Of a stretch of DNA of 64,000 nt, positions 24,038-32,533 are shown piece after piece (positions within the stretch are counted from its first letter, which is position 1; each line of letters starts with the position of its first letter). Both the position numbers and the translations under genes were made by a program. Origin of the DNA: Haloterrigena salina JCM 13891 (GTDB taxonomy: Archaea; Halobacteriota; Halobacteria; Halobacteriales; Natrialbaceae); the NCBI RefSeq assembly GCF_000337495.1, contig NZ_AOIS01000013.1:1732-65731 (forward strand). The letters are read 5' to 3'. Below the pieces are notes generated by a model that made no database searches, had not been told where the DNA came from, and saw nothing but the letters and a program-made list of their open reading frames with translations.

Positions 24038-24427
24038 ATGATTATCCACTCGCTGTCGGCGGACTCGCCACCGTCCGATTCGATACCCGAAGCCGTCGTC
24101 GACGCGGTGAGCGACATCGAACGCTGCGATCCGCTGACGCTGCCGCCGCTGTGGGACGAGATCGACCCCGAAGCGCTGAACGGATCGTTCGCGCCGACCA
24201 GACGTGGTCATCCTCGCGCCGGTCGCGTCGCGTTCGACTACGCAGGGTACGAGGTCCGCGTCGCGGTCGACGTTCTCGGGAGCGAAGTCGTTCGAGAGGC
24301 GCAAAGCGCCTCTCGTGATGACGAGACGCCGGAGGCGTCTCGAACCACTCCAGCGAGCCAATCAGAAGCGGCTGCGTCTGATGACGGCGACGAGACGATC
24401 AGCGTCTCGCTCGAGTCACTCGCGTAA
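24038..24427 (+). CDS. HalOD1 output domain protein
   Basis: 129 residues from ATG at 24038; TATA element TTATAATAG about 27 bases upstream fits a leaderless mRNA and excludes longer starts. Residues about 12-80 are the haloarchaeal HalOD1 domain: IPEAVVDAVSDIERCDPLTL, PLWDEIDPEALN, and GRVAFDYAGYEVRVAVD. The domain is taken to be an output module of signalling systems; stand-alone copies like this are common, mechanism unknown. The C-terminal third contains an in-frame hairpin cassette (see 24290-24345) and is low-complexity. Confidence 0.8.
   Translation: MIIHSLSADSPPSDSIPEAVVDAVSDIERCDPLTLPPLWDEIDPEALNGSFAPTRRGHPRAGRVAFDYAGYEVRVAVDVLGSEVVREAQSASRDDETPEASRTTPASQSEAAASDDGDETISVSLESLA
24290..24345 (+). 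repeat. Nested hairpin cassette inside the HalOD1 gene
   Basis: Outer arms GTTCGAG (24290-24296) and CTCGAAC (24339-24345) enclose two perfect hairpins: GAGAGGCGC/GCGCCTCTC with an AAA loop (24294-24314) and GAGACGCC/GGCGTCTC with a GGA loop (24323-24341). The unit has no reading-frame break and encodes a low-complexity segment just after the HalOD1 fold, so it looks like an inserted structured element tolerated in frame. Confidence 0.6.
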
Positions 24428-24463
24428 CCGACCGAAAATAAAATCGAACCGCGAAACGGCGCG

Positions 24464-25495
24464 TTATTCCGGCTTCAGACCTTCGTCCTGGACGCGCATG
24501 ACGGCCTCGCCGTCGGCGAGGTTCGGCGCGTCGACCAGGCGGACGATCCGCTTGTCGCCCTTGGACTTGCGGAGATAGATGCGGAACGTGGACTTGTGGC
24601 CGAGGATGTTGCCACCGATCGGCTGGGTCGGGTCGCCGAAGAACGAGTCGGGGTTCGAGGCGACCTGATTGGTGACGATGACGGCGGTGTTGTAGAGGTT
24701 GCCGACCTTGTCTAAGTCGTGGAGGTGCTTGTTGAGCTTCTGCTGTCGGTCCGCGAGTTCGCCGCGGCCGACGTACTCGGCGCGGAAGTGGGCGGTCAGC
24801 GAGTCGACACAGAGCAGGCGGACGGGGTACTCCGAGTCCTCGTGCTCGCCCGCGAGTTCCTTGGCCTTCTCGGCCAGCAGCATCTGGTGGTTGGAGTTGA
24901 ACGCCTTCGCGACGTGGATCTTGTCGAGGACGTCCTCGACGAGTTCGTCGACGGCGGCCTCGTCGTCGGCCGAGCCTTCGATCTCGCGGTCCTCGAGCGT
25001 CGCGTTGATGGCCTCGTCGGGCAGGCCGCGGACCATGTCGTCGATTCGCTCGGGGCGGAACGTGTCCTCGCTGTCCACGAAGATCGCACAGCCGTGGAGG
25101 CCGCCGACCTCCTTGGGAAGCTGGACGTTGACCGCCATCTGGTGGGTGACCTGGGACTTACCGGCGCCGAACTCGCCGTAGACTTCGGTGATCGACTGCG
25201 TTTCGATGCCGCCGCCGAGGAGGTCGTCGACCTCGTCGATGTGCCAGCTCAGTTTGCCGATCTCGTTTCGTCGCTCGAGGACGGTCGAGCCGGTCTCGAA
25301 GCCGCCGATGTCGGCCGCGTCGCGGGCGGCGCGGACGATGTCGGACGCGGTGGACTCGCCGACGTCCGCCGTGTTCGACAGTTCCGAGGGCGAGGCGACG
25401 GCGAGACTCTGGAAGGAATCGAAGCCAGCGTCGTGGAGCTTGTCTGCGGTTGCCGGTCCGACGCCGGGGAGCGTCTCGAGGTCTGCTTCAGGCAT
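24464..25495 (-). CDS. radA: DNA repair and recombination recombinase RadA
   Basis: 343 residues, the usual haloarchaeal RadA length, from ATG at 25495 ([13 protein letters not shown]). N-terminal helix-hairpin-helix domain [17 protein letters not shown]; polymerisation motif region [11 protein letters not shown]; Walker [10 protein letters not shown] at 107-115; Walker [16 protein letters not shown]; loop 2 region [20 protein letters not shown] ahead of the C-terminal strand. It forms the ATP-dependent strand-exchange filament of homologous recombination. A TATA-like GTTTATGA precedes the start by about 28 bases. No intein is present. Confidence 0.97.
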   Translation of the reverse strand: MPEADLETLPGVGPATADKLHDAGFDSFQSLAVASPSELSNTADVGESTASDIVRAARDAADIGGFETGSTVLERRNEIGKLSWHIDEVDDLLGGGIETQSITEVYGEFGAGKSQVTHQMAVNVQLPKEVGGLHGCAIFVDSEDTFRPERIDDMVRGLPDEAINATLEDREIEGSADDEAAVDELVEDVLDKIHVAKAFNSNHQMLLAEKAKELAGEHEDSEYPVRLLCVDSLTAHFRAEYVGRGELADRQQKLNKHLHDLDKVGNLYNTAVIVTNQVASNPDSFFGDPTQPIGGNILGHKSTFRIYLRKSKGDKRIVRLVDAPNLADGEAVMRVQDEGLKPE

Positions 25496-25650
25496 ATCCA
25501 CTCCTTGTGCCGGACCCCTCATAAACCCTCGTTAACAGGGAAGTGAAAGTGAAACTGTGGGCGGGCACGGGGGTCGCTCGCGGACCCATCAGCAGGTTTA
25601 TCAGAAATACCGAGACCGAACCGCGGACGAAACGAGCGGTTCTCGATCAC

Positions 25651-26844
25651 TCAGGGCGTCGACCGATCGGACTCCCACTCGAGGCGGTGAAGCCGACCGT
25701 CGTCGGTTCCGACGAACAGCGCGTCGGTGGCGAGCGCGGGCGTTCCCGCGATCCCGCGTTCGAGGTCGACGAACCAGTCCAGATCGCAGTCCTCGGCGTC
25801 GCCGGCGACGTCGACGCCGTAGAGCGAGCCGGTGGCGTCGCCGATACAGAGCACGTCGTCGGCGACGACGGGACTCGAGCGAACCGGGCCGTCGAGGGCG
25901 ACGCCCTTCTTCGAGAACAGCCACCCCCGCAGTTTGCGCCGACCGAAGGTGGTGTCGGTGACGTGGAGGTAGCCGTCGGCGGCGCCGACGAACGTCGCGT
26001 CGGCCGCAGGAAGGACGGTCGGGGACGACGTAAACGCGTCCTCGATCTCGTAGGTGAACCACGACTGGCCGGTGTCGGCGTGGAACGCGACCAGCGTCCC
26101 GTCCTCGTCGGCGACGTACACCCGTCCGTCGGCGACCGTCGGCCCGTCGACGACAGCGCCGCTGGTCGGCGCGTTCCACAGTGTCTCGCCGGTGTCCGCT
26201 TCGAGCGCGATCACCGTCCCGGCGGCGGTGCCGACGTAGACCCGATCCTGGTCGACCACCCCCTCGTCCATCTCGGCGTCGTCGAGCGACAGCAGGTCGA
26301 TCTCCGTTTCGTCGGGGTCCGCTCCCCACCCCCGTCGCTCCCGGTCCGCGGCGCGGTCGACCGCCGGCGCGCCGGCGACCGCGGTCTCGGTCTCGTGGGT
26401 CCAGACGGGGGTGCCCGTCTCGGCCTCGAGCGCCGAGAGGCCGGCCGCGTGGCCGGCGTAGAGCAGGCCGTCGGACAGCGCGAGCGGCGACTCGAGCGTG
26501 CCCGCGAGTTCGGTTTCCCAGCGCTGCTCGCCGGTCCCGGGGTCGAGTGCGCGAACGGTCCCGTCGCCGACGGCGAGGTAGAGGCCGTCGCGCCCGACGA
26601 CCGGCGCCGTCTTCACTTCGCCCGTCGTCTCGACCGTCCAGCGACGGCGGCCGGTCTCGCGCTCGAGGGCGTAGCAGTCGCCCCGCTGCGTGCCGACGAA
26701 GACAGTGTCCTGGTCGAGAACCGGCGACCCCGGCGGGCCGGCGAGGTCGGCCGTCCAGGCTTCCGTGACGCGGTCCGGTCCCGCTGTGTCGCGGCGGACG
26801 CCCGAACGATGCGGGTCGCCCTTGAACTGGTTCCAGTCGCTCAC
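25651..26844 (-). CDS. PQQ-like beta-propeller protein
   Basis: 397 residues. At least six propeller blades of the PQQ/YfgL type, each with a DG..Y..G..A or TG.VYVG..AGTV pattern, for example VFVGTQRGDCYALERETGRR, LYLAVGDGTVRALDPGTGEQ, VYVGTAAGTVIALEADTGET and VYVADEDGTLVAFHADTG. No Tat leader or membrane segment is visible at the N-terminus (MSDWNQFKGDPHRSGVRRDT), so it is predicted cytoplasmic, unlike its distant relative at 32534. Ligand or partner unknown; these propellers usually bind proteins, not PQQ. Confidence 0.85.
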   Translation of the reverse strand: MSDWNQFKGDPHRSGVRRDTAGPDRVTEAWTADLAGPPGSPVLDQDTVFVGTQRGDCYALERETGRRRWTVETTGEVKTAPVVGRDGLYLAVGDGTVRALDPGTGEQRWETELAGTLESPLALSDGLLYAGHAAGLSALEAETGTPVWTHETETAVAGAPAVDRAADRERRGWGADPDETEIDLLSLDDAEMDEGVVDQDRVYVGTAAGTVIALEADTGETLWNAPTSGAVVDGPTVADGRVYVADEDGTLVAFHADTGQSWFTYEIEDAFTSSPTVLPAADATFVGAADGYLHVTDTTFGRRKLRGWLFSKKGVALDGPVRSSPVVADDVLCIGDATGSLYGVDVAGDAEDCDLDWFVDLERGIAGTPALATDALFVGTDDGRLHRLEWESDRSTP

Positions 26845-26934
26845 TGGATGGTGCTACCGAGCGGACGGATATTAATCGATGCGACCGCGGCGAATCGATG
26901 CCGCCGCTCGAACTCACCGGATCGAACCCGCCCG

Positions 26935-28584
26935 TCAGGAGGAGGGGGACTCCAACTCGGTCGACTCGAGACCGGTGAACTCGAAGCGGACGCCACCCGC
27001 GGGGCTCTCGCCGACCGAGACGTCCCAGCCGTGGGCCTCGGCGATGCTTCGGACGATATTGAGTCCGAACCCGGTACCCGAATCGCTCGTCGTGTACCCC
27101 ATTTCGAACACCGACCGACGACTGTCGGCCGGGATTCCGGGGCCGTCGTCTTCGACGACGAATCCCTCGTCCGTCCGGCGGACGGTCACGGTCACCGCCG
27201 GGTCGGCGTCCTCCGTGCGTTCCGCGTCCTCGTCGGCCGCAAGCCGGCCGTTCGTCGTGCCGTGCTCCAGGGAATTTCGAAACAGGTTCTCGAGGAGCTG
27301 CTGCAGACGGTCCCGGTCACAGGAGATGACGCCGAGGTCCCCGTCGATCCGGAGCGCCGCCGCGGACGTCCCGACCGTCGACCACGCCGCTTCGACGACG
27401 GGACGAAACGGGACGCGCGTGCAGTCGTCGACCAGCTTGCCCTGTCGCGCGAGCGTCAACAGATCGCCGATGAGGGCGTCCATTCGGGCTAACGCGTCCA
27501 CGGCCTGATGGAGGAAGTCGTCGTCGTGCTCCTCGAGCGCGAGCTCGAGGTTGCCCGTCGCGACGTTCAGCGGGTTTCGGAGGTCGTGGGAGACGACGCC
27601 GGCGAACGCGTCCAGCCGCTCGTTCTGCCGAGCCAGTTCGCGCTCGCGTTCCGCGAGGCGCTCGCGCGTGTCGATCGAGGCAATGGCGTGACCGATCGTC
27701 TCCCCGAGCTCCGCGAGCACCTCCCGCTCGTGGTCGTCGAACACGTTCTGTCGATCCGCGTAGATGCTGAAGAACCCGTAGACGGTGTCGCCGTGATCGA
27801 TCGGGATGACCGCGAGCGACTCGACGCCGTGCGTTTCCAACAGGTCCCACCACGGTTCCATCGTCGGGTCCTCGAACACGTTCGGCACGCACTGGAGTTC
27901 GCGGGTCTTGATCGCGCGCCCGCCGGCGCCGGTGCCGGTCGGCGTGTCGTCGACGGTGATGTCGATCGACTCGAAGTACTCGTCGTCGAACCCGGACCAC
28001 GCTGCGGGGCGAACGCGGGCGTCGCTCTCGTCGTACCGGCCGATCCAGACGGCCTCGTAGGGATCGGACTCGCTCAATCGGTTGCAGACGGCCTGCTCGA
28101 GTTCCGCTCGCTCCGTCTTGTCCACCAGCTCTCGCGTCGCGATGCGAAGCGTGTCGTTGATCCGATTTAACTGTTCGATCGACTGCTGGCGCTCCAGCCC
28201 CCGGACGTCGTAGATACCGACCAGCAAGCCGACGAGCGCGCCGAAGGTCGCGACGTTTACCATCGCCGCGAGCGGGTTCAAAAGCGAGACGCCTCCGACG
28301 ACGGTCGCGGCGAACAGCCACGCGCCAAGCGCCGAGAGCGCTAGCACGCCCGCGCAGGTCCACGCCAGTATCCGCCCGGCGAACCGCGCGGAGAACAGCC
28401 GCCCTCGAGCGAGCAGGACGCCGACGGCGACCAGTCCCAGCGACAGCAGGAGGGGGGTCACCGCGACGAGCGCCCGCGCCGACGTCGCCTGCAGACCGAC
28501 GGCGTTGGTCAGGTGGAACACCGAGAGAACGAGCCCTGTAGCGATGAGGAGCCGGCCTGCGAGCGGATTGGAAACGTCTCTCAT
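26935..28584 (-). CDS. Membrane sensor histidine kinase with GAF domain
   Basis: 549 residues from ATG at 28584 (MRDVSNPLAGRLL). Five to six N-terminal helices (about 5-125), then a GAF domain (about 150-310, with TGTGAGGRAIKTRELQCV and ESLAVIPIDHGDTVYGFFSI), a coiled linker, HisKA with H333 in VVSHDLRNPLNVATG, and HATPase_c with NSLEHGTT, VEDDGPGIPADS and GTGFGLNIVRSIAEAHGW. All catalytic boxes are intact. No response regulator is adjacent, as is common for haloarchaeal kinases. The GAF part suggests sensing of a small ligand or light, not determinable here. Confidence 0.92.
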   Translation of the reverse strand: MRDVSNPLAGRLLIATGLVLSVFHLTNAVGLQATSARALVAVTPLLLSLGLVAVGVLLARGRLFSARFAGRILAWTCAGVLALSALGAWLFAATVVGGVSLLNPLAAMVNVATFGALVGLLVGIYDVRGLERQQSIEQLNRINDTLRIATRELVDKTERAELEQAVCNRLSESDPYEAVWIGRYDESDARVRPAAWSGFDDEYFESIDITVDDTPTGTGAGGRAIKTRELQCVPNVFEDPTMEPWWDLLETHGVESLAVIPIDHGDTVYGFFSIYADRQNVFDDHEREVLAELGETIGHAIASIDTRERLAERERELARQNERLDAFAGVVSHDLRNPLNVATGNLELALEEHDDDFLHQAVDALARMDALIGDLLTLARQGKLVDDCTRVPFRPVVEAAWSTVGTSAAALRIDGDLGVISCDRDRLQQLLENLFRNSLEHGTTNGRLAADEDAERTEDADPAVTVTVRRTDEGFVVEDDGPGIPADSRRSVFEMGYTTSDSGTGFGLNIVRSIAEAHGWDVSVGESPAGGVRFEFTGLESTELESPSS

Positions 28585-28966
28585 TAACACCGGTCGTTCG
28601 GTAATACGGAGCCGCAACTATAGGTACTCCGGCCGAGCAGGTCGGCCGTCTACCCGTCGTTCCGAACGGACGACTGGTCGGTGATCGGACGCCGAGAAAC
28701 GGACGCGAGCGGTCGGGTGGACGCGACGCTGCTCGAGTCCGTGACTACCGGAAACGGGTGGGAAGCGGCAGGAAAAGGGGGGCAACTGGTGTATGGCGCA
28801 GTTGGTGATGATGTGGCTTGAAGTGATTCCTGCCGTATCTCTGACTATGGCGTGGTCGGGCATAGCGGTGATGCCAACACGATTTGGTATCGGCCCGGAC
28901 GGCCGTTCGGCAGGGACAGCGCGCTCGAGTCGAAGGCGTGAGAACGACGGCTGACCCTCGACCGGC
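28585..28966. other. Intergenic region, nothing recognised
   Basis: Lies between the start of the histidine kinase and the stop of the PspAB-like gene. An 81-codon minus-strand frame from 28863 has no family resemblance and a Pro/Arg-rich composition like out-of-frame haloarchaeal DNA. No hairpin or repeat stands out. Confidence 0.4.
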
Positions 28967-29620
28967 TCACTCCCAGGGGTGGGTCCCGCCTTCGCTCGGC
29001 CAGAGCGGATACCAGTAGTCCTTGTCGCGTTCGATCTCGAGTTCCCCGTCCAGTGTCGATTCGAGTTTGAACTCCGCGCTCGAGTCCCGCTCCCGACCCG
29101 AGCGGGGGGCGAACGGGTAGAACCGGCCGCGGCGGAACGAGTAGATCCAGTAGGCGGGCTCCGTCACTTCGGCGGCTTCGCCGCCTCCGTCTCGATGCCG
29201 CAAAGCGACATCGCCCTTCTCGTACGCGAACACCGCCGCGAGCAGCCGCGAGCCGTAGTCGCGTTCGATGAACGTGTCCGCGGCGAAGTGCATGCTCGTG
29301 ATGAGGTCCTCCGGGTCGTCGTCTCGGAGGACGACCCAGTGGTAGCCGTGGTCGTCGCTGGTGACCGAGAACTCGGTGCCGGTCTCCTCGCGGCCGGCCT
29401 CGAGGATGGCCTCGACCTCGTCGACGGCGTCCCGAAAGCTCGCCGAATCGACGCCGGAGAAACAGAGCGCGCCGACGTCGGCCGACTCGTAGCCCAGATC
29501 GGCCTCCATCGTGAGGTAGGCGGTGCTCATCCCGAACAGGTCCTCGGGGTCGGCGTCGCGTCTGGCGTCGGTCTCGGCGCGCAAGCCGAGCACGGAGCGG
29601 AGTCCGTCGAGTAGTCCCAT
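28967..29620 (-). CDS. pspAB: PspA-associated protein PspAB-like
   Basis: 217 residues. Begins MGLLDGLRSVLGL and continues with the PspAB pattern: FGMSTAYLTMEADLGYES, GALCFSGVDSASFRD, DDHGYHWVVLRDDDPEDLIT, RLLAAVFAYE, YWIYSFRRGRFYPFAPRSG, ending KDYWYPLWPSEGG. PspAB proteins travel with PspA and with HtpX proteases in actinobacteria and haloarchaea, and an HtpX gene is indeed at 30360 on the same strand, separated only by a small membrane protein gene. A role in membrane stress is inferred from that pairing. Soluble, cytoplasmic. Confidence 0.8.
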   Translation of the reverse strand: MGLLDGLRSVLGLRAETDARRDADPEDLFGMSTAYLTMEADLGYESADVGALCFSGVDSASFRDAVDEVEAILEAGREETGTEFSVTSDDHGYHWVVLRDDDPEDLITSMHFAADTFIERDYGSRLLAAVFAYEKGDVALRHRDGGGEAAEVTEPAYWIYSFRRGRFYPFAPRSGRERDSSAEFKLESTLDGELEIERDKDYWYPLWPSEGGTHPWE

Positions 29621-29664
29621 ACGTTACCGTTCGAAGGCGACCGGATAGAAAGCATCGTTCGCGA

Positions 29665-30222
29665 TCAGCCGACGCTCCACCGCGTCTCGTAGGGGTATCG
29701 CTCGGCCCGGTAGAGGACGGCGTGGACGACGATCGCGGTGACGATCAACCCGAGGTTGACCGGCGTCGAGTCGTAGGCGACGATATTGACGACGACGTCG
29801 CCGCGGTACAGCGGCCAGAGGGGTGCGATCCCCGCGTCCGGTTCGGCCGAGAGCAAATCCACTGCGATGTGGCTGAGCCCGCCGGCCCAGAACGCCGCCG
29901 TCGTGAACACGAACGTCGTCCCCGGGGAGATCGAGTCGCTATGGATCAGGCGGTTGGCGTTCAGGACGGGCGTCAACGCGTACGCGGCGCCGACGCCGAA
30001 GACGACCCCCACGATCAGCATGAACGGCATCGTGTGGGTAATTCCGTGGTGCTGGAGCAACGGGTGCACGAAGTGCTCTCGGAGGAAGAGATCGACGTCG
30101 GGGAGCAGCGCCGTCGCCTGCGTCAGGACGGCGAAGGTGACCGCGGGACGGCGACCCCACAGGAGCCACGCGGGGACCGCGAAGAGGAGGGCCATCGCGA
30201 CGTGACCGATCGGTTCGACCAT
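29665..30222 (-). CDS. Membrane-bound metal-dependent hydrolase (YdjM/DUF457 type)
   Basis: 185 residues from ATG at 30222 (MVEPIGHVAM); a TATA-like TTACTTAAG about 28-33 bases upstream supports this over a longer form. Four to five membrane helices carry the family's metal-binding pattern: IGHVAMALLF, ALLPDVDLF, QHHGITHTMPFML and GGLSHIAVDLL. Homologues are LexA-regulated in E. coli, but the reaction has not been shown. Placed between the PspAB-like and HtpX genes on the same strand. Confidence 0.82.
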   Translation of the reverse strand: MVEPIGHVAMALLFAVPAWLLWGRRPAVTFAVLTQATALLPDVDLFLREHFVHPLLQHHGITHTMPFMLIVGVVFGVGAAYALTPVLNANRLIHSDSISPGTTFVFTTAAFWAGGLSHIAVDLLSAEPDAGIAPLWPLYRGDVVVNIVAYDSTPVNLGLIVTAIVVHAVLYRAERYPYETRWSVG

Positions 30223-30359
30223 GCCGGTACGGTCCGTCGATTCACGCTTAAGTAATCGCCGCCATGCGAATACCCGGGAGGGATGAGTACCACCTGAAAG
30301 GAACACGTTCGGGAGAAGCGGTCGGCGCGTCGCTCGGAATGAACGTCCGGGGCTCTCGA

Positions 30360-31241
30360 TTACGCGGCGAGTTCGCGCTCGAGCGAGCGGAGCTGTTCGA
30401 CGCGCTTCTCGGTCGGCGGGTGGGTGCTGAAGAGGCGGCCGACGACGCCGGACTTGATCGGGATGATGAAGAAGGCGTTCATCTCGGCCTCCTCGCGCAT
30501 GTCCTCCTTCGGCACCTTGTCCATCTCGCCGGAGATCTTCAGCAGCGCCGAGGCGAGCGCGGAGGGGTTGCCGGTGATGGCGGCCGCGCCGCGGTCGGCG
30601 GCGTACTCGCGGTACCGCGAGAGCGCCCGGATGAGCAGGTAGCTGATAATCCAGACGACCAGCGAGACGAGGATGGCGACGACGATGCCGCCGCCCCCGC
30701 CCTGCCGACCGCGGTTGTGACCGCCGCCGAAGAACGCGCCCCAGCGGACGATCATGAACGCGATGGTCGAGAGGAACGAGGCGATGGTCATCACCATCAT
30801 ATCCCGGTTCTTGACGTGGGCGAGTTCGTGGGCGAGCACGCCGTCGAGTTCGTCCTGATCGAGCGTGCGCATGATCCCCGTCGTCACGCAGACGGCCGCG
30901 TTTTTCTGGTTGCGACCGGTCGCGAAGGCGTTTGGCACCTTGGAGTCGACGACCGCGACCTTCGGCTTCGGGAGGTCGGCCTGCTGTGAGAGCCGCTCGA
31001 TCGAGGCGTGCAGTTCGGGATACTCGTCGGCCGAAACCGTCTTCGCGCCCATGCTCTTCAGCGTGAGCGTGTCGCTGAAGTAGTACTGGGCCAGCGACAT
31101 CCCGCCGAACAGGACGATGAAGACGACGAAACTACCCATGTACGCGGCGATTACGCCCGCGAAGACGATGTACAGCGCGAACAGCAGAAACATCGTCAGG
31201 AACATTCGGAAGCGTAATCCCCAGTCCGCCTGCCAGTTCAT
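30360..31241 (-). CDS. htpX: Membrane zinc metalloprotease HtpX (M48)
   Basis: 293 residues. Two N-terminal helices (about 14-34 and 37-55), the zinc site HELAH at 138-142 inside GVLAHELAHVKNRD, two central helices around 150-200, and the third ligand region EYAADRGAAAITGNPSALASAL. The C-terminal HPPTEKRVEQLRSLE is the standard ending. It degrades misfolded membrane proteins with its active site facing the cytoplasm. The middle helix pair is split by a Gly-rich loop (GGGHNRGRQGGGG). Belongs with the PspAB-like gene at 28967. Confidence 0.95.
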   Translation of the reverse strand: MNWQADWGLRFRMFLTMFLLFALYIVFAGVIAAYMGSFVVFIVLFGGMSLAQYYFSDTLTLKSMGAKTVSADEYPELHASIERLSQQADLPKPKVAVVDSKVPNAFATGRNQKNAAVCVTTGIMRTLDQDELDGVLAHELAHVKNRDMMVMTIASFLSTIAFMIVRWGAFFGGGHNRGRQGGGGGIVVAILVSLVVWIISYLLIRALSRYREYAADRGAAAITGNPSALASALLKISGEMDKVPKEDMREEAEMNAFFIIPIKSGVVGRLFSTHPPTEKRVEQLRSLERELAA

Positions 31242-31368
31242 AGCTAGACGAAGGGGCTCCGGAGAAATAAGTGCCCTGACGAGACGCGCGACGGGACACC
31301 GCCCGGGCTGACGGCGACGGCACGCACGAAAGACGTATTTTCAGTGACCAATTCTGCCAAATCGAGAG

Positions 31369-32130
31369 ATGTCTATTCCCAGTTCGGTACGCCTCGAGGA
31401 GCGTACCTGGCCGGAAGTCGAAACGGCGCTCGAGAACGGACGGCGAACGGCGATCGTGGCGGTCGGTTCGATCGAGCAGCATGGACCCCACCTGCCGCTG
31501 AACATGGACGCGTTGGACGGCGACGAACTCTCGCGGCGCATCGCCGAAGAACTCGGTGACGCGCTGGCTGCGCCGACGATTCGTCCCGGGTGCTCCGGCC
31601 ACCACATGGAGTTTCCGGGCACGATCACGGTCCCGCCGGAGACGCTGATGGACCTGATCCGCGCCTACTGCCGCTCGCTGGACGACCACGGGTTCGAACA
31701 CGTCGTCCTCGTGCCGACCCACGGCGGGAACTTCGCGCCGGTCTCGACCGTCGCGCCCGACATCGCTCGGGAGATCGACGCGAACGTGATCGCGCTCGCG
31801 GACCTCGACGACCACATGGCCCTGTTGAACCAGGGGCTCCGCGACGCCGGGATCGACTACCAGGAGGACGTCATCCACGCCGGGGCCGCCGAAACAGCCA
31901 TGATACTCGCGATCGACGAAGGATTGGTCCGGACGGATCGGCTCGAGGCGGGGCCGGAGGGATCGATCTCCACCGCGCGCTTGCTCAGCGAGGGATTCGA
32001 ATCGATCACCGAAAATGGCGTGTTGGGCGATCCCGACGAAGCGACTGCCGAGGCCGGCGAGGCGATTTTCGACGCCGTCACCGACGCCTACGTCGAGCGG
32101 ATCGAGGCCGAACGCGACGCGGTTCGATGA
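31369..32130 (+). CDS. Creatininase family amidohydrolase
   Basis: 253 residues. Metal-binding motifs of the creatininase family: VAVGSIEQHGPHLPLNMDAL near 33, GHHMEFPGTITV, VPTHGGNFAPVST and HAGAAETAMIL. Members include creatininase, MftE and ArfB (a formamide hydrolase of archaeal flavin and F420 synthesis), so the substrate is not certain; ArfB is a reasonable guess for an archaeon. A TATA-like CGTATTTTC lies about 28 bases before the ATG. Cytoplasmic, no operon partner. Confidence 0.86.
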   Translation: MSIPSSVRLEERTWPEVETALENGRRTAIVAVGSIEQHGPHLPLNMDALDGDELSRRIAEELGDALAAPTIRPGCSGHHMEFPGTITVPPETLMDLIRAYCRSLDDHGFEHVVLVPTHGGNFAPVSTVAPDIAREIDANVIALADLDDHMALLNQGLRDAGIDYQEDVIHAGAAETAMILAIDEGLVRTDRLEAGPEGSISTARLLSEGFESITENGVLGDPDEATAEAGEAIFDAVTDAYVERIEAERDAVR

Positions 32131-32219
32131 GGGTTCCGTCGATCCGTCCCGGGCCCGAAATCCGCGTCGGGAGATCGGAACGTAACTAGCTTCTGCGATA
32201 CAGGGTCAGCGACCGGTCG

Positions 32220-32361
32220 GTCCCCTTCATTTCGCATGGAGACACCGGTACGGGAGAACGTCCGACGGATCGAGACCCACCGCCGTCTGACGCTCATCCG
32301 ACCGGTTCGAGGAGTGTCGACCGACGCCGGCAGTCGCCGACCCCTTCGTTTCGCGTGGAGT
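32220..32361 (-). repeat. Pair of origin-recognition-box-like repeats
   Basis: The intergenic region 32131-32533 holds two related copies in the same orientation: CCCCTTCATTTCGCATGGAG from 32222 and CCCCTTCGTTTCGCGTGGAG from 32341. Read on the minus strand the second is CTCCACGCGAAACGAAGGGG. A CCAC, GAAAC core and G4 tail resemble haloarchaeal ORB elements bound by Orc1/Cdc6. Their starts are about 120 bases apart. No orc1/cdc6 gene is in the window, so origin function is unproven; they could be a regulator site or dispersed repeat. The rest of the gap has no supported gene. Confidence 0.4.
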
Positions 32362-32533
32362 ATCCAACTGGTCGGATACGGTAACCGTTCGAAGGCGAAT
32401 CGCCGACTTCGGCGCTTGTTTCGGCCGTACGCGCGACAGTTGTCACTAGGTGAACCGTTACGATCGCTGATTCTGAGGTGACAACGATTCTACCCACTCG
32501 ATAGCTATTGGCTCGAGTGACCGTCGGTTGGTC

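Noticed and set aside
28618-28863. 81-codon minus-strand frame before the histidine kinase
   Set aside because: No promoter at the right distance, no family, and composition like random GC-rich DNA.
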